From contig NC_088779.1 in NCBI RefSeq assembly GCF_954871325.1, positions 31,680,729-31,744,728 of the forward strand: a stretch of 64,000 nt of DNA, in the 5' to 3' direction. The notes beneath the pieces are model-generated. The model was not told the DNA's origin. It worked only from the letters and a program-made list of their open reading frames with translations, and made no database searches. The DNA is from Gordionus sp. m RMFG-2023. Its lineage: Eukaryota > Nematomorpha > Gordioida > Chordodea > Parachordodidae. Made by a program: the position numbers and the translations under genes. This document shows, in pieces, positions 45,541-57,954 of this stretch; the stretch's first letter is position 1; each line of letters begins with the position of its first letter.

Positions 45541-46575
45541 TTTATTTAAAGTATTATACCAGGATTTGTTATCCGAGGACGGCGCCCAGAAACTTGATCA
45601 ACTTTTGTGGCCCCGCATATATTGTCGCTGCTGAAATATTTCCTGCGGGGCACTATTTATTATAAAATATTTGAATTTACTATATACAATTTCATGTATT
45701 ACATTTTTGTTCATATTTTAGTATTGTTAATATCACTTAAATTGTCTTATTTAATATGAATACTCATTCTCTTTTTATAAAATAAAAATATAATATAAAA
45801 TAGGGAAAATAATGTCTAAAATTAGGGATCATTGTGTTAAAATTATCATATCTTTAAATATGATTGGTACTAATATGTTATATGTCACAATAGATGATAG
45901 ATACCAGCGTTTCCGGTCTCACCCATGCCCCATTTTTTTCTCTTTCACCCCACCCACCCGTATATATGTTCACTTTATTCATTTCATTCGTTCAATATTT
46001 TTACTTTATTTGGATTCATGGGAATAGTTATACTTTTGTAAATTGGATATTAGGAGCATGTTATAGATAAATTACATCTACGTCCTCACATAAAGATATT
46101 GGTATTATAATTGGTTTCTGAGCTGTATTTTTAGGTGCCTCTTTGAGAATAATCATTTGAACTGAACTATCTCACTCTTTTTCAATTATTAACTCTAAGT
46201 TTAGATATTAGAACTAATCAGCATATAAAATACATTAGTACCAATCATATTTAAAGATGTGATAATTTCGAACAAAATGATCTATAATTAGACATTATTT
46301 TCCCTATTTTATATTATATTTTTATTTTATAAAAAGAGAATGAGTATACATATTAAATAAGACAATTTAAGTGATATTAACAATACTAAAATATGAACAA
46401 AAATGTAATACATAGAATTATATATATTAAATTCAAATATTTTATAATAAATAGTGCCCCGCAAGAAATATTTCAGCTGTGACAGTATCTGCGGGGCCTC
46501 AAAAATTGATCAAGTATCTGGCCGCCGTCCTCGGATAACAAATCCTGGTATAATACTTTATATTTTTAAATAAAA
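45541..46575. repeat. Hairpin element with ~330 bp arms enclosing a NUMT piece
   Basis: 45541-45868 and 46226-46575 are inverted copies (CAGGATTTGTTATCCGAGGA, CGGGGCACTATTTATTATAA). The loop is a 340 bp mitochondrial fragment. Single arms occur at 33640-33890 next to the larger NUMT and, worn, at 47390-47600. Confidence 0.85.
45877..46215 (+). pseudogene. cox1: NUMT copy 2: upstream region and start of cox1
   Basis: It is nearly identical to 34090-34395 over its length, and better preserved: CATAAAGATATTGGTATTAT gives HKDIGI, followed by GFWAVFLGASLRIII and TELSHS, the cox1 N-terminus (about 45 residues). TGA stands at the conserved Arg position, probably a C-to-T change. The left edge (TGTCACAATAGATGA) coincides with that of the large NUMT. 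Confidence 0.85.
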
Positions 46576-46854
46576 TTTATCAAAAACAGTATTTAAAAAA
46601 ATTAAAATGTAAAACATTTTATTAATCTGGTAAGATTTTAAATGAGTTTAGATATTTTAATTTTTTTAAATTACACATCGAATTAACTTGACTATGAATC
46701 CATTATCATCACAAAAGTATTTTAATTTAAGTTAATATAATTTTTTATTACATAAAAAGCATTTTTTTGAAATAAATATGTGTTTTTAATTGATTTAAAT
46801 AAAAAGCATTATTAGTAAATTAAATAATCATTGATTTTAATAGAGATTATATGG
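46576..46854. other. AT-rich stretch ending in a foldback tip
   Basis: At about 46838 ATAGAGATTATATGGGCTGT is the inverse of the tip at 49203-49222, bounding the 46.8-49.2 kb block. Confidence 0.5.
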
Positions 46855-47175
46855 GCTGTACTAGTCTCTATTGTTTTGACTTTGTTGTAAATCTTTATTA
46901 ATGTAATATCTAAATTTTTGCACTTTTGAACCATTGATTATACTTGTCAAAATTTTTTACATACTTTCCATTGTAAAACTTCTTATTGTAATATCTGTAA
47001 TTATTGTTTAATTTTCTGTTGTCGCTTTATTGATTGCATCTGTGATTGTTATTTTCATGCCTGGGTAATTTCGTTAGAAATTGTTGGCATAAGATTTGTA
47101 AATATCGAATCTGTTTTGATAATTGTATTATTAGTTTTGATGATGAGGCATATGTTTTTGTCATAGTTTTAAAAA
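46855..47175 (-). mobile_element. Ty3/Gypsy-type fossil: gag-like Asn-rich part (inverted copy)
   Basis: This is the inverted copy of 47935-48270. On the minus strand it reads as an Asn/Tyr/Arg-rich region, as in nucleocapsid parts of some Gypsy gag proteins. It is broken and old. It makes a large hairpin with the facing copy; 47176-47934 between them is AT-rich and includes a worn arm of the 45.5 kb hairpin element. Confidence 0.45.
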
Positions 47176-47934
47176 ATAATTGTTGCTATTCTTTTAGCAG
47201 GAACCAAAAATAAAGAGAATGTTGGATGTAGGGGCATCTTGAGTTTAGTCAAGCTCTAAAACATTAATCGGATCAGGAGTTTACGTGATCTTAATTTTGA
47301 GCGGTTATATGATTCATAGTCACTAGCTTGATTAGTCACATGTTTCCAGTTCTACCAAAAGTAGACTATGGTCGCCTCGCAGATATTGCCATTAATAAAA
47401 AATTTGCTGAGGCTTTTTTATTAAAAAATATTTGAATTAATCTTTATAATTCTGTATTACATTTTTCTGATATTTTACTATTGTTAATATAATTTAGATT
47501 AGTTATAAAATTCTCCTATTTAAATTTATGTATTTTCTCATTCTCTTTTTTAATAAAAATATAATATATAATAGATTACTTGAAGTTAAGTAATTGATAA
47601 AATAAGGATAATTGAATAATATTCCCTAAGTTTGTATGTGATAAAAATCTATTTAAACACACTAGATATTTAAATAATAACAAAATTAAACGATAAAGCT
47701 AATATTATTAACCCAAAATCATTCCGATACATTTATGTAAAACTACAATATAAAGGCCCTGAGGCGGAACTCAATAATTCCATAATAAAAAAACTTAAAA
47801 AAAATGTGAACCGTAAAATTTAGAAATCTATAACGGGAGTGCAATTTTACAGTTAGATTAACAAAAAGAGATAATAAAATTTTTTAGCAATATGATACTA
47901 ACAATGTTCAACAATGGGCTCCACGATAACATTC

Positions 47935-48660
47935 TTTCATTAATTTTACAATCAAAACAACAACTATATGCCTCATCATCAAAACTAATAATACAATTAT
48001 CAAAACAGATTTATTTACTACAAATCTTATGCGAACAATTTCCAACGATATTACCCAGGACATGAAAATAACAATCACAGATGCAATCAATAAAGCGACA
48101 ACAGAAAATTAAACAATAATTACAGATATTACAATGAGAGGTTTTACAATGGAAAGTATGTAAAAAATTTTGACAAGTATAATCAAAGGTTCATAAGTGC
48201 AACAATTTAGATATTACATTAATAAAGATTTACAACAAAGTCAAAACAATAGAGATTACAGATAAATTACAAATCAACCATATTACAAAAGATCACATCA
48301 CGATTATAAAAATATTAAAAACTTACAATAATAACTACAGGCCGTTATTTTATATTTTTTCAAAGGGCCTAAAAGAGGATACTTATAATTTTTACATTAA
48401 ACATAAAGCGGGTAAATACAATGTAATACCGGAATCCTTGTCGCGATTATCCTTAACATATATAGAAGAGACAATATACAACTTAAGAGAAGAAATGGGG
48501 AACAACAATTTATGATATTGATTTTCGAAAAAAATTATCAGCGAGAACTATGGATGATAAAAAACCATCGCAGATCATAAATGATGTGAGGAAAGGCGAC
48601 TTATAAAGAATAATTCGACTTATAAAAAAAATAGAAAATGAATTGAGTAACTACTTTTAG
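47935..48660 (+). mobile_element. Ty3/Gypsy-type fossil: gag-like part and RNase H tail
   Basis: Parts, in plus orientation: an Asn/Tyr-rich gag-like region (47935-48270), then the RNase H tail motif (FYIKHKAGKYNV followed by LSRLSLTY) and the linker before integrase. The element is broken, with many breaks, and reduced in parts; it is clearly old. The same parts in the same order occur at 57955-58610. Confidence 0.6.
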
Positions 48661-48689
48661 TAATAATCAAGTTGTTGTTTTTTTAAATA

Positions 48690-49260
48690 AAAGTTAAGGT
48701 CACATAATCTCTATTAAAATAATAATTAATTTAATTAACTAAAAATTAATTCAAACCTAAATCAAAACGATGGGGTGTTATACATGTTTCTTTCGAGACT
48801 TGCATATCCTTCGATGGTAATTCTGTTGATTAATATTTTAAATAATAATATTTTTAAAATTTTGACTAAACTTGTTATTTAATTAAAGTCATTTGTAATT
48901 TTAAGATTTTACTAAGTATGGAATTTTAACTCTTGAATGCTGTATTATAGTAACACCATATAGATTTTGAAAATATTACTAACTCCTATATTAATCATCA
49001 CCTACCACACCATTAAATAATAATATGATCCATTTCTGGCATTCATCATCACTTCAATTCATATCTTTATTGTTTCAAAACCGCCTATATTAATGTTATA
49101 TTCTGTTATTCTCATCTAAACAAAATGTCAAAAGAGACAGTTAGCCTCATCAAAAAATTGAAACTGACGGCTTGCCCCTTTACGCTAGAGTTATTAAAGA
49201 TCCTACAGCCCATATAATCTCTATTAAAATCAATGATTATTTAATTTATTAATAATGCTT
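48690..49260. repeat. Foldback element, copy C
   Basis: The left end AAGGTCACATAATCTCTATT matches copy D at 57090. The right end is replaced by CAGCCCATATAATCTCTATT. Internal parts (CTAAGTATGGAATTTTAAC, TGTTATTCTCATCTA) are shared with copies A, B and D. Confidence 0.7.
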
Positions 49261-49984
49261 TTAATCTAAATCAATTAAACAATATTGTCCTTAAAATTAC
49301 ATAAAATTAAATTATTTATTTTTTTTACAATGAACGCATATTTATTTCAAAATAATTTTTAATAAATTTAACTCAAAATACTTTTTATGTAATAGCTATA
49401 TGTAGAGGCAACCTGAGTTGATCAGGTGTTCGCGTGAGTTTAGTTTTGAGCTGTAATCTTATGAGATTATAGTTTGGAATATGAACATTCGCCAATAAAA
49501 ACCGTATATTAATTTATATTTTTTGTGTTTTGTAATTAAGAAATTGGTACTTAAGAAAGCTTATTCACAATTTTTTTTATATTTTCCTTCATTAAGTACT
49601 TATAAAATATATTTATAATTAGAATATTTAAATTGTGCTGGTTTTTTTAAATAATAGATTTATATTTATTAAAATGTAATATATCTATTCGCTAGATCGC
49701 GCAAGTATTAAAAGGTAATATTTTTTGAAATAAATTCTAAAGAAATTTTAACTACCGTTGGAGGCTTTTCGGGAATGGGTTAGAATATTAAAAGGAGGTA
49801 TTGGGTGTTGGTTAAAAAAAAATTATTTTTATAAAATTTTATATTCTTATTTAATAATATAGTTTTAATTAACTAGGGCAATAATAAAATATAAGAATGT
49901 AGGATAAATATTGTTAGCTTCTTTACGGAGTTAAATATATATAATTTATGGATTGCTTTAGCCACTCCCTAATTCTTCCTTTGC
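49261..49984. other. AT-rich stretch without a gene
   Basis: Nothing supportable. Confidence 0.6.
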
Positions 49985-50341
49985 CGGGTTGAAGTTAAAA
50001 TAATCTACTTGAGGGATGAGGCCTTCCTCGTGAATCGCTATGGTGAGTCTTTGAAGAAGCCTTCGCTAGGTTCATTGGTAAGTTTGCATATATTTCCCAA
50101 AAGTTGTAAGGGTTATGGAAATGATGGGAAATATGTGTACTTGAGAAATTTCGAAATATTTAGCTAATTTAAGTTACTCCTTTTTCTAAAGAATTTTGAG
50201 AGTTTGATTGGATGGTGCGAGAGTATTAATACACGAGTAATCCCAGACCAAGAATGGACCATGCTTCCAAGGAATTTGAGAAATACCCTCAGGACGTTTT
50301 CCATTGGATCTGAAAAGACTAGAAACGAGGATGGAATTTGA
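49985..50341 (+). CDS. Unidentified spliced gene fragment, two exons
   Basis: Exon 1 (to 50077) reads RVEVKIIYLRDEAFLVNRYG, then ESLKKPSLGSL, and is followed by the consensus donor GTAAGT. A 114 nt intron (50078-50191) ends TTTTTCTAAAG. Exon 2 continues in the same frame: NFESLIGWCESINTRVIPDQ, EWTMLPRNLRNTLRTFSIGS, EKTRNEDGI, then TGA at 50339. Exon 1 ends on a whole codon and the splice preserves it. The sequence is markedly GC-richer than its surroundings up to about 50600, where further coding-like but broken frames continue (GYVFHFPKRLNS). The family is not recognised; host gene, remnant or transferred gene are all open. No start codon is visible. Confidence 0.45.
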
Positions 50342-51249
50342 GCAGATCTCAAAGCTCAAAGGATGATTGAATTTCATGAATTATGTCTAACGATACGACC
50401 TTTACGCGAATGGCAATAAAGGCTATGTCTTCCATTTCCCAAAACGTCTGAACAGCATCTTGAATATGTGTGGGGTTGGGTTATTTGGCAATTTAAGCGA
50501 ATACCAATCGCGTGAGTGAGCTCATTTTGGTTTAGTTGTAGTAGTAAATTAACTCATGGAATAGCTTCAATGAACTCATGGCCTGAACCATAAAGCAGTG
50601 AGGAGAATAAAATAAGGTCAGATAATTGCATTCTAAAAGGAGTATCTCAATAGAAATATCACATTTAAATGTATTACAATACAAATATTTAAACACCATA
50701 ATATAAATAAATCTTTATTTTAGATTCATATGTTATAATTGTATAATAAGTTTGCTTCTTGTGCATCATATTGTCATCTTAGTCATCGTTATGTGTTTAG
50801 ACCCATTTTTTAATAATATTAATTCTGCCTTTAATTCTGCAGTCCCAATGTGTATTGTTAAATTACCTTTTCCAGAGACTATGGTGGTGATTCTATAATA
50901 GACAAAATCTATTATCATTCCTCAATGAAATCGTATGTTTTATAAAGTTAAGACACGTGGTGTTCTAAGATATTGGTAAACATTTAAATTAAAAAATATA
51001 TTTTAAGGGATACTGTTTAAAAATTAATAAAAATATTTATTATCACATTTAAGCAAAGTTGAAAACGATTGATCTGCTGAACAAGACGTGGGAATAGCAA
51101 TTTAATTAATTTTACATATTCTGAAAAAATCGAAAATTTTCTCTTAACTTTGTTTCTTATAATATGGTTATCATATCCCCTTAAAGAGTTTAATGTAAAT
51201 ATTTGCAAATTTGAATATTCCAAAAAAATATTCCTGGGATAATTAGCCG
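50342..51249. other. Stretch with possible further decayed coding sequence, then AT-rich
   Basis: 50342-50600 keeps the higher GC content of the preceding exons and has short open blocks in two frames. From 50640 on it is AT-rich, without motifs. Confidence 0.35.
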
Positions 51250-52210
51250 ATTATTTGAAAATCATTTAGCAGAATACTGAAACAATCAAGTATTTGAATC
51301 GCAAATTGCTCCAAATTAATTATATGTTCCATTAATGGTTGGTTGAAACTATTTTTTTTATACCTTGCAATTGTATGATCTAATTCTTTCTTAGTAAATC
51401 TTTCTCTAATATTTAATAATTAACCTAAAATGATGCTACGATAAATTTGAGCCTTCTCGAATTTTAATGGAGTTTTTTTCCTGGCTTTATAATATGCGCC
51501 TCTAAATTTAATTCCTTTGAATTTAGAGTTGGTCTAGGAATCGATTGCTTTATCTTTATTTATGGTATTTTTATTTATATCAACAATCCCCTCCATAAAA
51601 GAAATTTTAGAGTTAATATCATAATTTAAAAATTTTTTCTTAATTGGTCTAAATATCTTCTTATAATACCTTTATCCGTTTTAATTTAGAACATCCTGTC
51701 ACTTTCTTTGCGTGTGACCATGCTTTTCACAATTTGTGATCACCTTGTATTTTATACCAAACAAAATCTCATACATTGAAGGTTCTATTACATGATAGTG
51801 TTGTGTTATCTCTATCTCCTTTTCCTTATTGCGGTTTTAATAAGTCCCATTTAATACTAATTTCGCGATTAAACATTCTTTTAGAACGTGTAACTCCTGT
51901 TGTATCATTTTATTTCTGTAATTGAATAGGAATTTGTCAAGTGCAGTATCTAAATTTCCTACTTCAATCATTTGGCCTCTTTTCCAATAGTAGGCATCCT
52001 GATGGAGTTAATCCCATGGTCACAAGGAAAGTTTCTAATATGGGATTTCTGTTGTCTGGACATAATTTTAACAAGGACGCTCTAATCAGAGCTCAAAATT
52101 TTAAGATCGGCAAATAAAACGCTGATTCCTCTAATTACATATTCATACCCATCATTTGCTTCACCTTAACTACATATGGTGATTTGGCTAAAAACATTTT
52201 TAAAGACGTT
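51250..52210 (-). mobile_element. Ty3/Gypsy-type fossil: integrase C-terminal region and pol tail
   Basis: The minus strand carries the block LDKFLFNYRNK, GVTRSKRMFNREISIKWDLL and DFVWYK, characteristic of the C-terminal part of Gypsy integrase, followed by a long charged tail. It is broken in several places and old; no LTRs assigned. It is a different copy from 40150-41430. Confidence 0.75.
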
Positions 52211-52589
52211 GGCAACCTAATTAGAAAAAATTCTGGAGAGTCTCGCAAAGGCTTTTGCTTAAGGCAGAGGATAAGATATAAATATACTAATCGCCGCGCT
52301 AAATTGACCCTACACCCAAATTCCTGCCCTGAATTAACGTGGTACCTATTTTCTTAATTGTTAATGAAAAAAATTATATTTTTTGGGATCTAAAAAAATG
52401 GGGGGAGTTTTTCCCTGTGAATTCTTTGCCGTATTTACCGCAAATAATTATTACCCAATTTGTTAATTGTAAGAACTCATCTTTACTACCACATTAAATA
52501 ATGCCTAAACCAAATAGCTATCAAATTTATATATATATTTAACTAATTAATGTCATTTTTTTTCAAATTTTCTCCTTTCCTATTTTTAA

Positions 52590-53790
52590 AAAATGAATTT
52601 AATTATTAGATAACGTTGATAATAGTTGATTGTCAAATTTTTAAATTCTAGAATTAGGAAAAAAAAATTTTTTTCAAAATAAAATACTTATATTATTCAA
52701 AAAATTACTTTCTATAAATTAAGAAATTTTAAATTTCATAAAATGTACTGTGAAAATCTTTTCATTAATTTAACAATTATAAATAGTTGCAATATATTTT
52801 AAAAAAGAAAACAATCTTATTGATATAAAATAAACATAGAATGTTCAAATTCGACGGAAAATGCATGATGTGTTTGGAATAATTTAGACGACGAATCCTT
52901 CAAGTATTATTTTAATTTAATATATTTTAATTCAAATATTTTAAGAGCAACTTTTTACCTAATTATAAGATTAAAGTATTTAAAAAAAATAAATAAATTA
53001 TGAGATTATTATTCCACCTTATAAAATATTGGATCAAAGTTGTAAAGCTTTTATTGATATCTTTTTTATAATTATAGTTAGATTTTGTAATTAAAGTTAG
53101 AAATAGACTTGTATTTTAAAGTTCTACCGATTTAAAATAGGTTTATTTAATATTCATATATAATCTAATTTTACGTTTCATTACAATATATTCATTTTTG
53201 TAAACATTACTTAATATTAGGAAAACCGATATAAAAAGATTTATTTTTGACAAAACTTAAAAATGTTATCTAGATATATAAATATCCAAATCCTTCATCT
53301 ACAAAATAAAAAAAAGTTGTAGCTCTAAACCTATAATACTTTAGGAGGTGTTCTTAATTATGTAATGTTTAGCATGTTACTCCATACCCAGGTTAAAGTA
53401 AGCATCATTGTAAAATGATTAAATTTTAACGTCTATTCATCACTTTAAAGTATAAACTTGTCAATTATAATACCAGATTGTTAAAAATTAAATATAGTTA
53501 GTATATTTTGAGCTGCCCAATTTAGGCACATCCTACATTTCAATATTCTCCTTCTTTGCGATGACTATTTTAAAATATATATCCAAAATAATATAATATT
53601 CCTTTCAGATGGAACATTTTGACAGTTTTACCCATAGCAACTTTACCCCAATGTGATATAAATTTTAGAAATCGTTATTACTTGTTTTCCAGTTTAACTA
53701 TAAACTTCCGATAAAATTATTTTATAGTTATGACTTAATAATTTCCAAATTTTTAATTCTGATGTCCTATAACATTAATTAAAAGGTAAT
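52590..53790 (-). repeat. 1.2 kb dispersed repeat, copy 2 (inverted)
   Basis: This is the inverted counterpart of 38790-39960. Differences are scattered, so the copies are not recent. Confidence 0.85.
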
Positions 53791-54244
53791 ATTAAAAAAT
53801 GATTTTTTGGTAAAACCTATAAAAATTTTTAAAATATGAATAAGGTAATAAATTAAGGTATAAAAAAATGCCTAAAGTTTAAAAGTTTGCTAACATTGTT
53901 ATCTCTTCATCATTTAGCTTCGGCCTCCCCTTCATTATATTATATTTATTTTTAAAAAGATTAGATAAGAAAAAGATGCTTTAAAATCTTGTAATAAAGG
54001 TACTAAATGTAAATAAAATTTGTGTGAAGGAGAAGTATCTTTATATGGTCATTGTTATTTAGGATAAAAAAGATCTGTTTGCCAAGTAACTATTATCTTC
54101 ATTTTCATCTATATATTGTGAATAAATGAAAAGTTAAAAATTTATTATTGAAAAATTTATTGTTAAGAAATTTTAAAAAAGAATTGATTAAATCAAGGTC
54201 AATTTGTGCCCCGTTTTAAAAATTTATAAAATAATGGACAATTT
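53791..54244. other. AT-rich stretch without a gene
   Basis: 53995-54230 has a block (TGTGAAGGAGAAGTATCTTTAT) recurring at 55855-55900, so it belongs to the dispersed family; nothing else is visible. Confidence 0.5.
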
Positions 54245-54402
54245 TTAATCTTTTATTAGATCAAAGTAATAAATTTTCTAAATTTGTATCTAATAAACAT
54301 TCATGCATACCCCCTAAAACCTATTTAGCATTACTAAACAGGCGCTCAACAGGAGCATTATAGGTAATTGGGGTATTGTATTTTATAGATAAATATAATT
54401 TA
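54245..54402 (-). pseudogene. hAT transposase C-terminal fragment
   Basis: The minus frame reads KYNTPITYNAPVERLFSNAK, a stop, VLGGMHECLLDTNLENLLL, then SNK. It is the same hAT family as 15039-15138 and 19281-19929, here keeping the NTP...APVERLFS junction that is damaged there. No other part of the element is seen nearby. Confidence 0.75.
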
Positions 54403-55010
54403 GTTAAAAAATTACGCTAAATAGTCATAAAAAAATTGCATAAAATAACTGGGTTAATTATGAAGTTTAATATTAAATAGATTAAAATCATACCAAAATC
54501 AATAAAGAAATGGAATATATTAATGTTAAAGTCATTGATAGAATTGTACAAATATCTAATGCTTATTGATTTAATTTTTTAATGACATAATCTAGTTTTT
54601 ATATAATGTTTTATTTCTTAAAATATATTACTTTTATTTCTTAATATATTCTACACTGTTTTATTCCTATGAGGCTTCAACTCTTTAAGTTTATTTCTTT
54701 TATTTTTCAACAATTTTTCCTGTTTTAGCCACTTACGAAAATTATCAAAATATCCTTTTAAAATATAAATTAGAGTAAGAAAACCTTTACTTATATCTTC
54801 TTTATTAATTTATTTGATGAATTTAAAAAATAATATCAAAATTAAAAATAGGCTTGGATTTTAAAATTATCAAATTACGATTTATCATAAAATTCATAAA
54901 CATTGACAATAGCCAAATCCCTCATCTACAAAATAAAAAAATTATAGCTTTACCTATTACACTTTAGGAGCTGTGCTGAATTATGAGAAGTTCAGCATTT
55001 AATACTATAT

Positions 55011-55530
55011 TAGGGCCGTGCTGATATTAAATATCTAATCGGAACTTGAATCTGGCCGATACCTGTAAAACCCGATCCGATCTTATTACTTTTCTTTTTT
55101 TTTCTATATTTTTATCATATTTATTTATTTTACATTATAATATTTTCTTAATAATTTTTTTTAAACAATGCAAATGTAAAACTCTCCCTAAATTATTTTG
55201 GTGCCTCCTGCAACAAGTGCCGCATCTGAATCTTACAGCAAGGGATAGAGTATACCACATCGTAAAAGCTTATTGCCAGAAGATCTTGAGGCTCTCATAT
55301 TTATTGAATAAATATTACTATTTTATAATTCATAACAACATAGAATGGATATATTATTATATATATTTAATTATAATCTTAATTGAAAATAAATGCATAA
55401 TTCGATTTTTTGCATAAAAAATGTTGATTTCTTAATTACAATTAATTCTAAAGGGGGTGGTGAAAAATCAGTATAAATATCGGTATCGGATCGGTTTTGA
55501 ACCAATATCGGAAAATATACTTCATACCAG
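55011..55530 (+). mobile_element. Non-autonomous hAT element, ~520 bp
   Basis: The left end TAGGGCCGTGCTGATATT and the right end (inverse of CTGGTATGAAG) are imperfectly inverted. Subterminal parts share CCGATACC and AAACCCGATCCGATC against GGTATCGGATCGGTTTTGAA. A transposase fragment (55204-55311) lies inside. The TSD is not clear. Confidence 0.65.
55204..55311 (+). pseudogene. hAT transposase dimerisation-domain fragment
   Basis: The frame reads PPATSAASESYSKG, a stop, then SIPHRKSLLPEDLEALIFIE. The PATSAASER.FS...R.SLLPE..EALIF pattern is the hAT C-terminal domain of a third type, different from the APVERLFS and VERAFSAL types here. The 123-codon frame at 55046-55417 overlaps it in another frame and is not the gene. 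Confidence 0.75.
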
Positions 55531-56117
55531 CATCATTGTAATAGTTAAACTTTTAACATCAATTCGTTTCGTCAATTCATCGCTTTAAAGTATATATTTA
55601 TCAAAGCAATACAAGATTTAAAAAAAATTATTTATAAATAGTACATTTTAGGCACATTGTAGATTTCAACTTTCCTATTATATATATCCTAAATAACATG
55701 ATATTCATTTTAGATAAAATATTTTAACCGTGCGTTTACATGGTTATCCCGTCATAGTTTTACCCTGGTTCTCCCTACTATATTTATTTTTTAAATACAT
55801 ATAATAATTTTAAAATAAGATAAACTATTGTAATCAAGGACAATGTAAATAAAATTTATGTGAAGGAGAAGTATGTTTATGTGATCATTGGTGTTTTGAT
55901 AAAAAGGATCTATGATTGCAAATATATTATTTTAAGAATTATTCTATATTTTGTATAAATAAGATTTTATTTAAAAGTAAAAAGTTAAAAAATTAAATAT
56001 GATTTCTTTTATAAAGAAAAGTTTCAAAAAATTTATTGTTAATTATAAATTAATGAAATTTAAATATAATTGATTAAATCAAGATCAATTCGTTCCCCGT
56101 TTTAAAGATTTTGTAAG

Positions 56118-56297
56118 GTTAGTGGATGTGTCGTTAAACTACCTAACTTTAGTCAAATAAAACATGGTAGCCATGTTTTATATTCTAATCAATCTTCAAG
56201 CTGAGACTCAACTTAGATGCTTGATTCTATTTTTTAGGCTAAAAGCTTGACTAAGCCACAATAGAGATGGTCAAAGTTATGTAATTCAACAACACTA
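56118..56297. mobile_element. Short hAT-like MITE, ~180 bp
   Basis: The right end AACAACACTA is as in the TAGTGTTGTT family. The body AATCTTCAAGCTGAGACTCA and GGCTAAAAGCTTGACTA is shared with 63012-63205 and 63265-63433. Confidence 0.7.
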
Positions 56298-57084
56298 AAA
56301 TGAACTTCACATTTTTTTAACATTACAAACTTTTTAAATTATTTTATTCATTCATAATTTCTTTATATAATTAGTGTATGGTATTACTTTCATATATTTT
56401 TAATATTAAATTTGATTTTTTTTTTGATGAACGCGTTCAAATTTAGAGTTCGTTCAATTTTAAAAACACATTATTTTTATTTATTTTAAAACTTTATATT
56501 CCAAATTTTTTATGTTTTTTTCTTTTCTTTTTCATATTTCAATTCTTTTTATAACGGATAAGAGCCTAAATTTTCCTTTTCAATAACTTTTTTTCAAATC
56601 CTTAATTTAAACCAAATAAAATTCCTTCTAACTTCACCTGGATCTTTTAGAAAATCTTATTGGATTCAAGTTAGTAAAACCAAATTGAGCACAGTGGAAA
56701 TTACCACAAAAGGAATGCTGAAATAAAATTTCGGGCAATTTTATTTTAGAAAATTTAATATTTGTACCCAGCAAATATTGAAAAGATTCGGATTGAAGAT
56801 ATTATAATACACTTTGTCTCGATATGGTAAAAGGTTATCCAAATTAATAATAAAATAAGCATAGGATCATTTTCGCAGCTCACATATATACGCCCTTTTT
56901 ATAAGTAAATGTAAATTTCATTTCATTTTTATTTAACAAAACTAGTTTCTTATAACGCAAGTGAAAAATATACAGTATTAATTATATTCTAAACAACAAA
57001 TGTTTTTCATTAATTAAAATGTAATATTATAGATTTTTACAATCGAGCCAGGTAATAATTAATTAATTTAAAGTTATATTTTAT
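56298..57084. other. AT-rich stretch without a gene
   Basis: Nothing supportable. Confidence 0.6.
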
Positions 57085-57898
57085 TGAAATTTAAGGTCAC
57101 ATAATCTCTATTAAAATAATAATTACTTTAATTAACTATAAATTAGTTCAAACCTGTATCAAAACGATTGGGCGTTATACAAGTTTCTTTTGACACCTGA
57201 GATCTTTTTATTGTAACTGTTGATAATTCTGATGAATAATATATATTAATAATATTTTTAAAATTTTCACTAAACTTTTAGAAAATTATTTAATTAAAAA
57301 TTATTAGACTAGAATTGTAAGATTTCACTAAGTATGGAATTTTAACCCTTGAAGGCTATATTGTAGTAAAACACCTTAGAGATTTTAAAATTATTATCAA
57401 CTCGTATATTAATTTAAATAACAATGCAATCAACCTCTGAAATTCAGCAACACTTCAATTCATTGTATCCAACTGGCCATACTCGACATGTTATATTCTG
57501 TTATTCTCATCTAGACAAAGATCGAATGAGACATTTAGCCTCATCAAAAAATTTAAACTATTTAATGATGTGGTAGGTGGTGATTAATATTCGAGTTAGT
57601 AATAATTTAAAAATATCTATGATATTACTAAATACAGCATTCGGGAATTATAATTCCATACTTTGTAATTATATTCTAATAATTTTTAATTAAATAACTA
57701 TCTATATAGTTTAGTCAAAATTTTATAAATATTATAATTTAAATATAACAGAATTATCAATGGTCTTAGCAAAAAGATCTCATGTTTCAAAAGAAACATG
57801 TATAACGCCAAATCGTTTTGATCTAGCTTTGAACCAATTTATAGCTAATTAAAGTAATTATTATTTTAATAGAGATTATGTGACCTTAAATTTTAATA
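57085..57898. mobile_element. Foldback element, copy D (best preserved, ~810 bp)
   Basis: The ends TTTAAGGTCACATAATCTCT and its inverse bound arms of about 280 bp (57085-57375, 57600-57898), with AAACGATTGGGCGTTATACA and CTAAGTATGGAATTTTAACC in each. The centre of some 220 bp is unpaired. It has no coding capacity. The ends suggest a DNA transposon derivative, but no target duplication is clear. Confidence 0.8.
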
Positions 57899-57954
57899 AA
57901 AAATAACTTTAGATTAATTAATCATTACTAAAAGTAGTTATATTCAATTCATTT

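Larger units (their letters stand above)
54890..55750 (-). repeat. Dispersed repeat, copy 3, interrupted by a hAT element
   Basis: It matches 53240-53620 in direct orientation (CCCTCATCTACAAAATAAAA, CATCATTGTAA, TTTAAAGTATA), but is split by the element at 55011-55530. Confidence 0.75.

Noticed and set aside
50164-50377. Two minus-strand frames of about 62 codons
   Set aside because: They lie antisense to the better supported spliced plus-strand fragment and have no splice or motif support.
55046-55417. 123-codon open frame, the longest in the window
   Set aside because: It overlaps the hAT dimerisation domain in a different frame; the recognisable protein is in the other frame.
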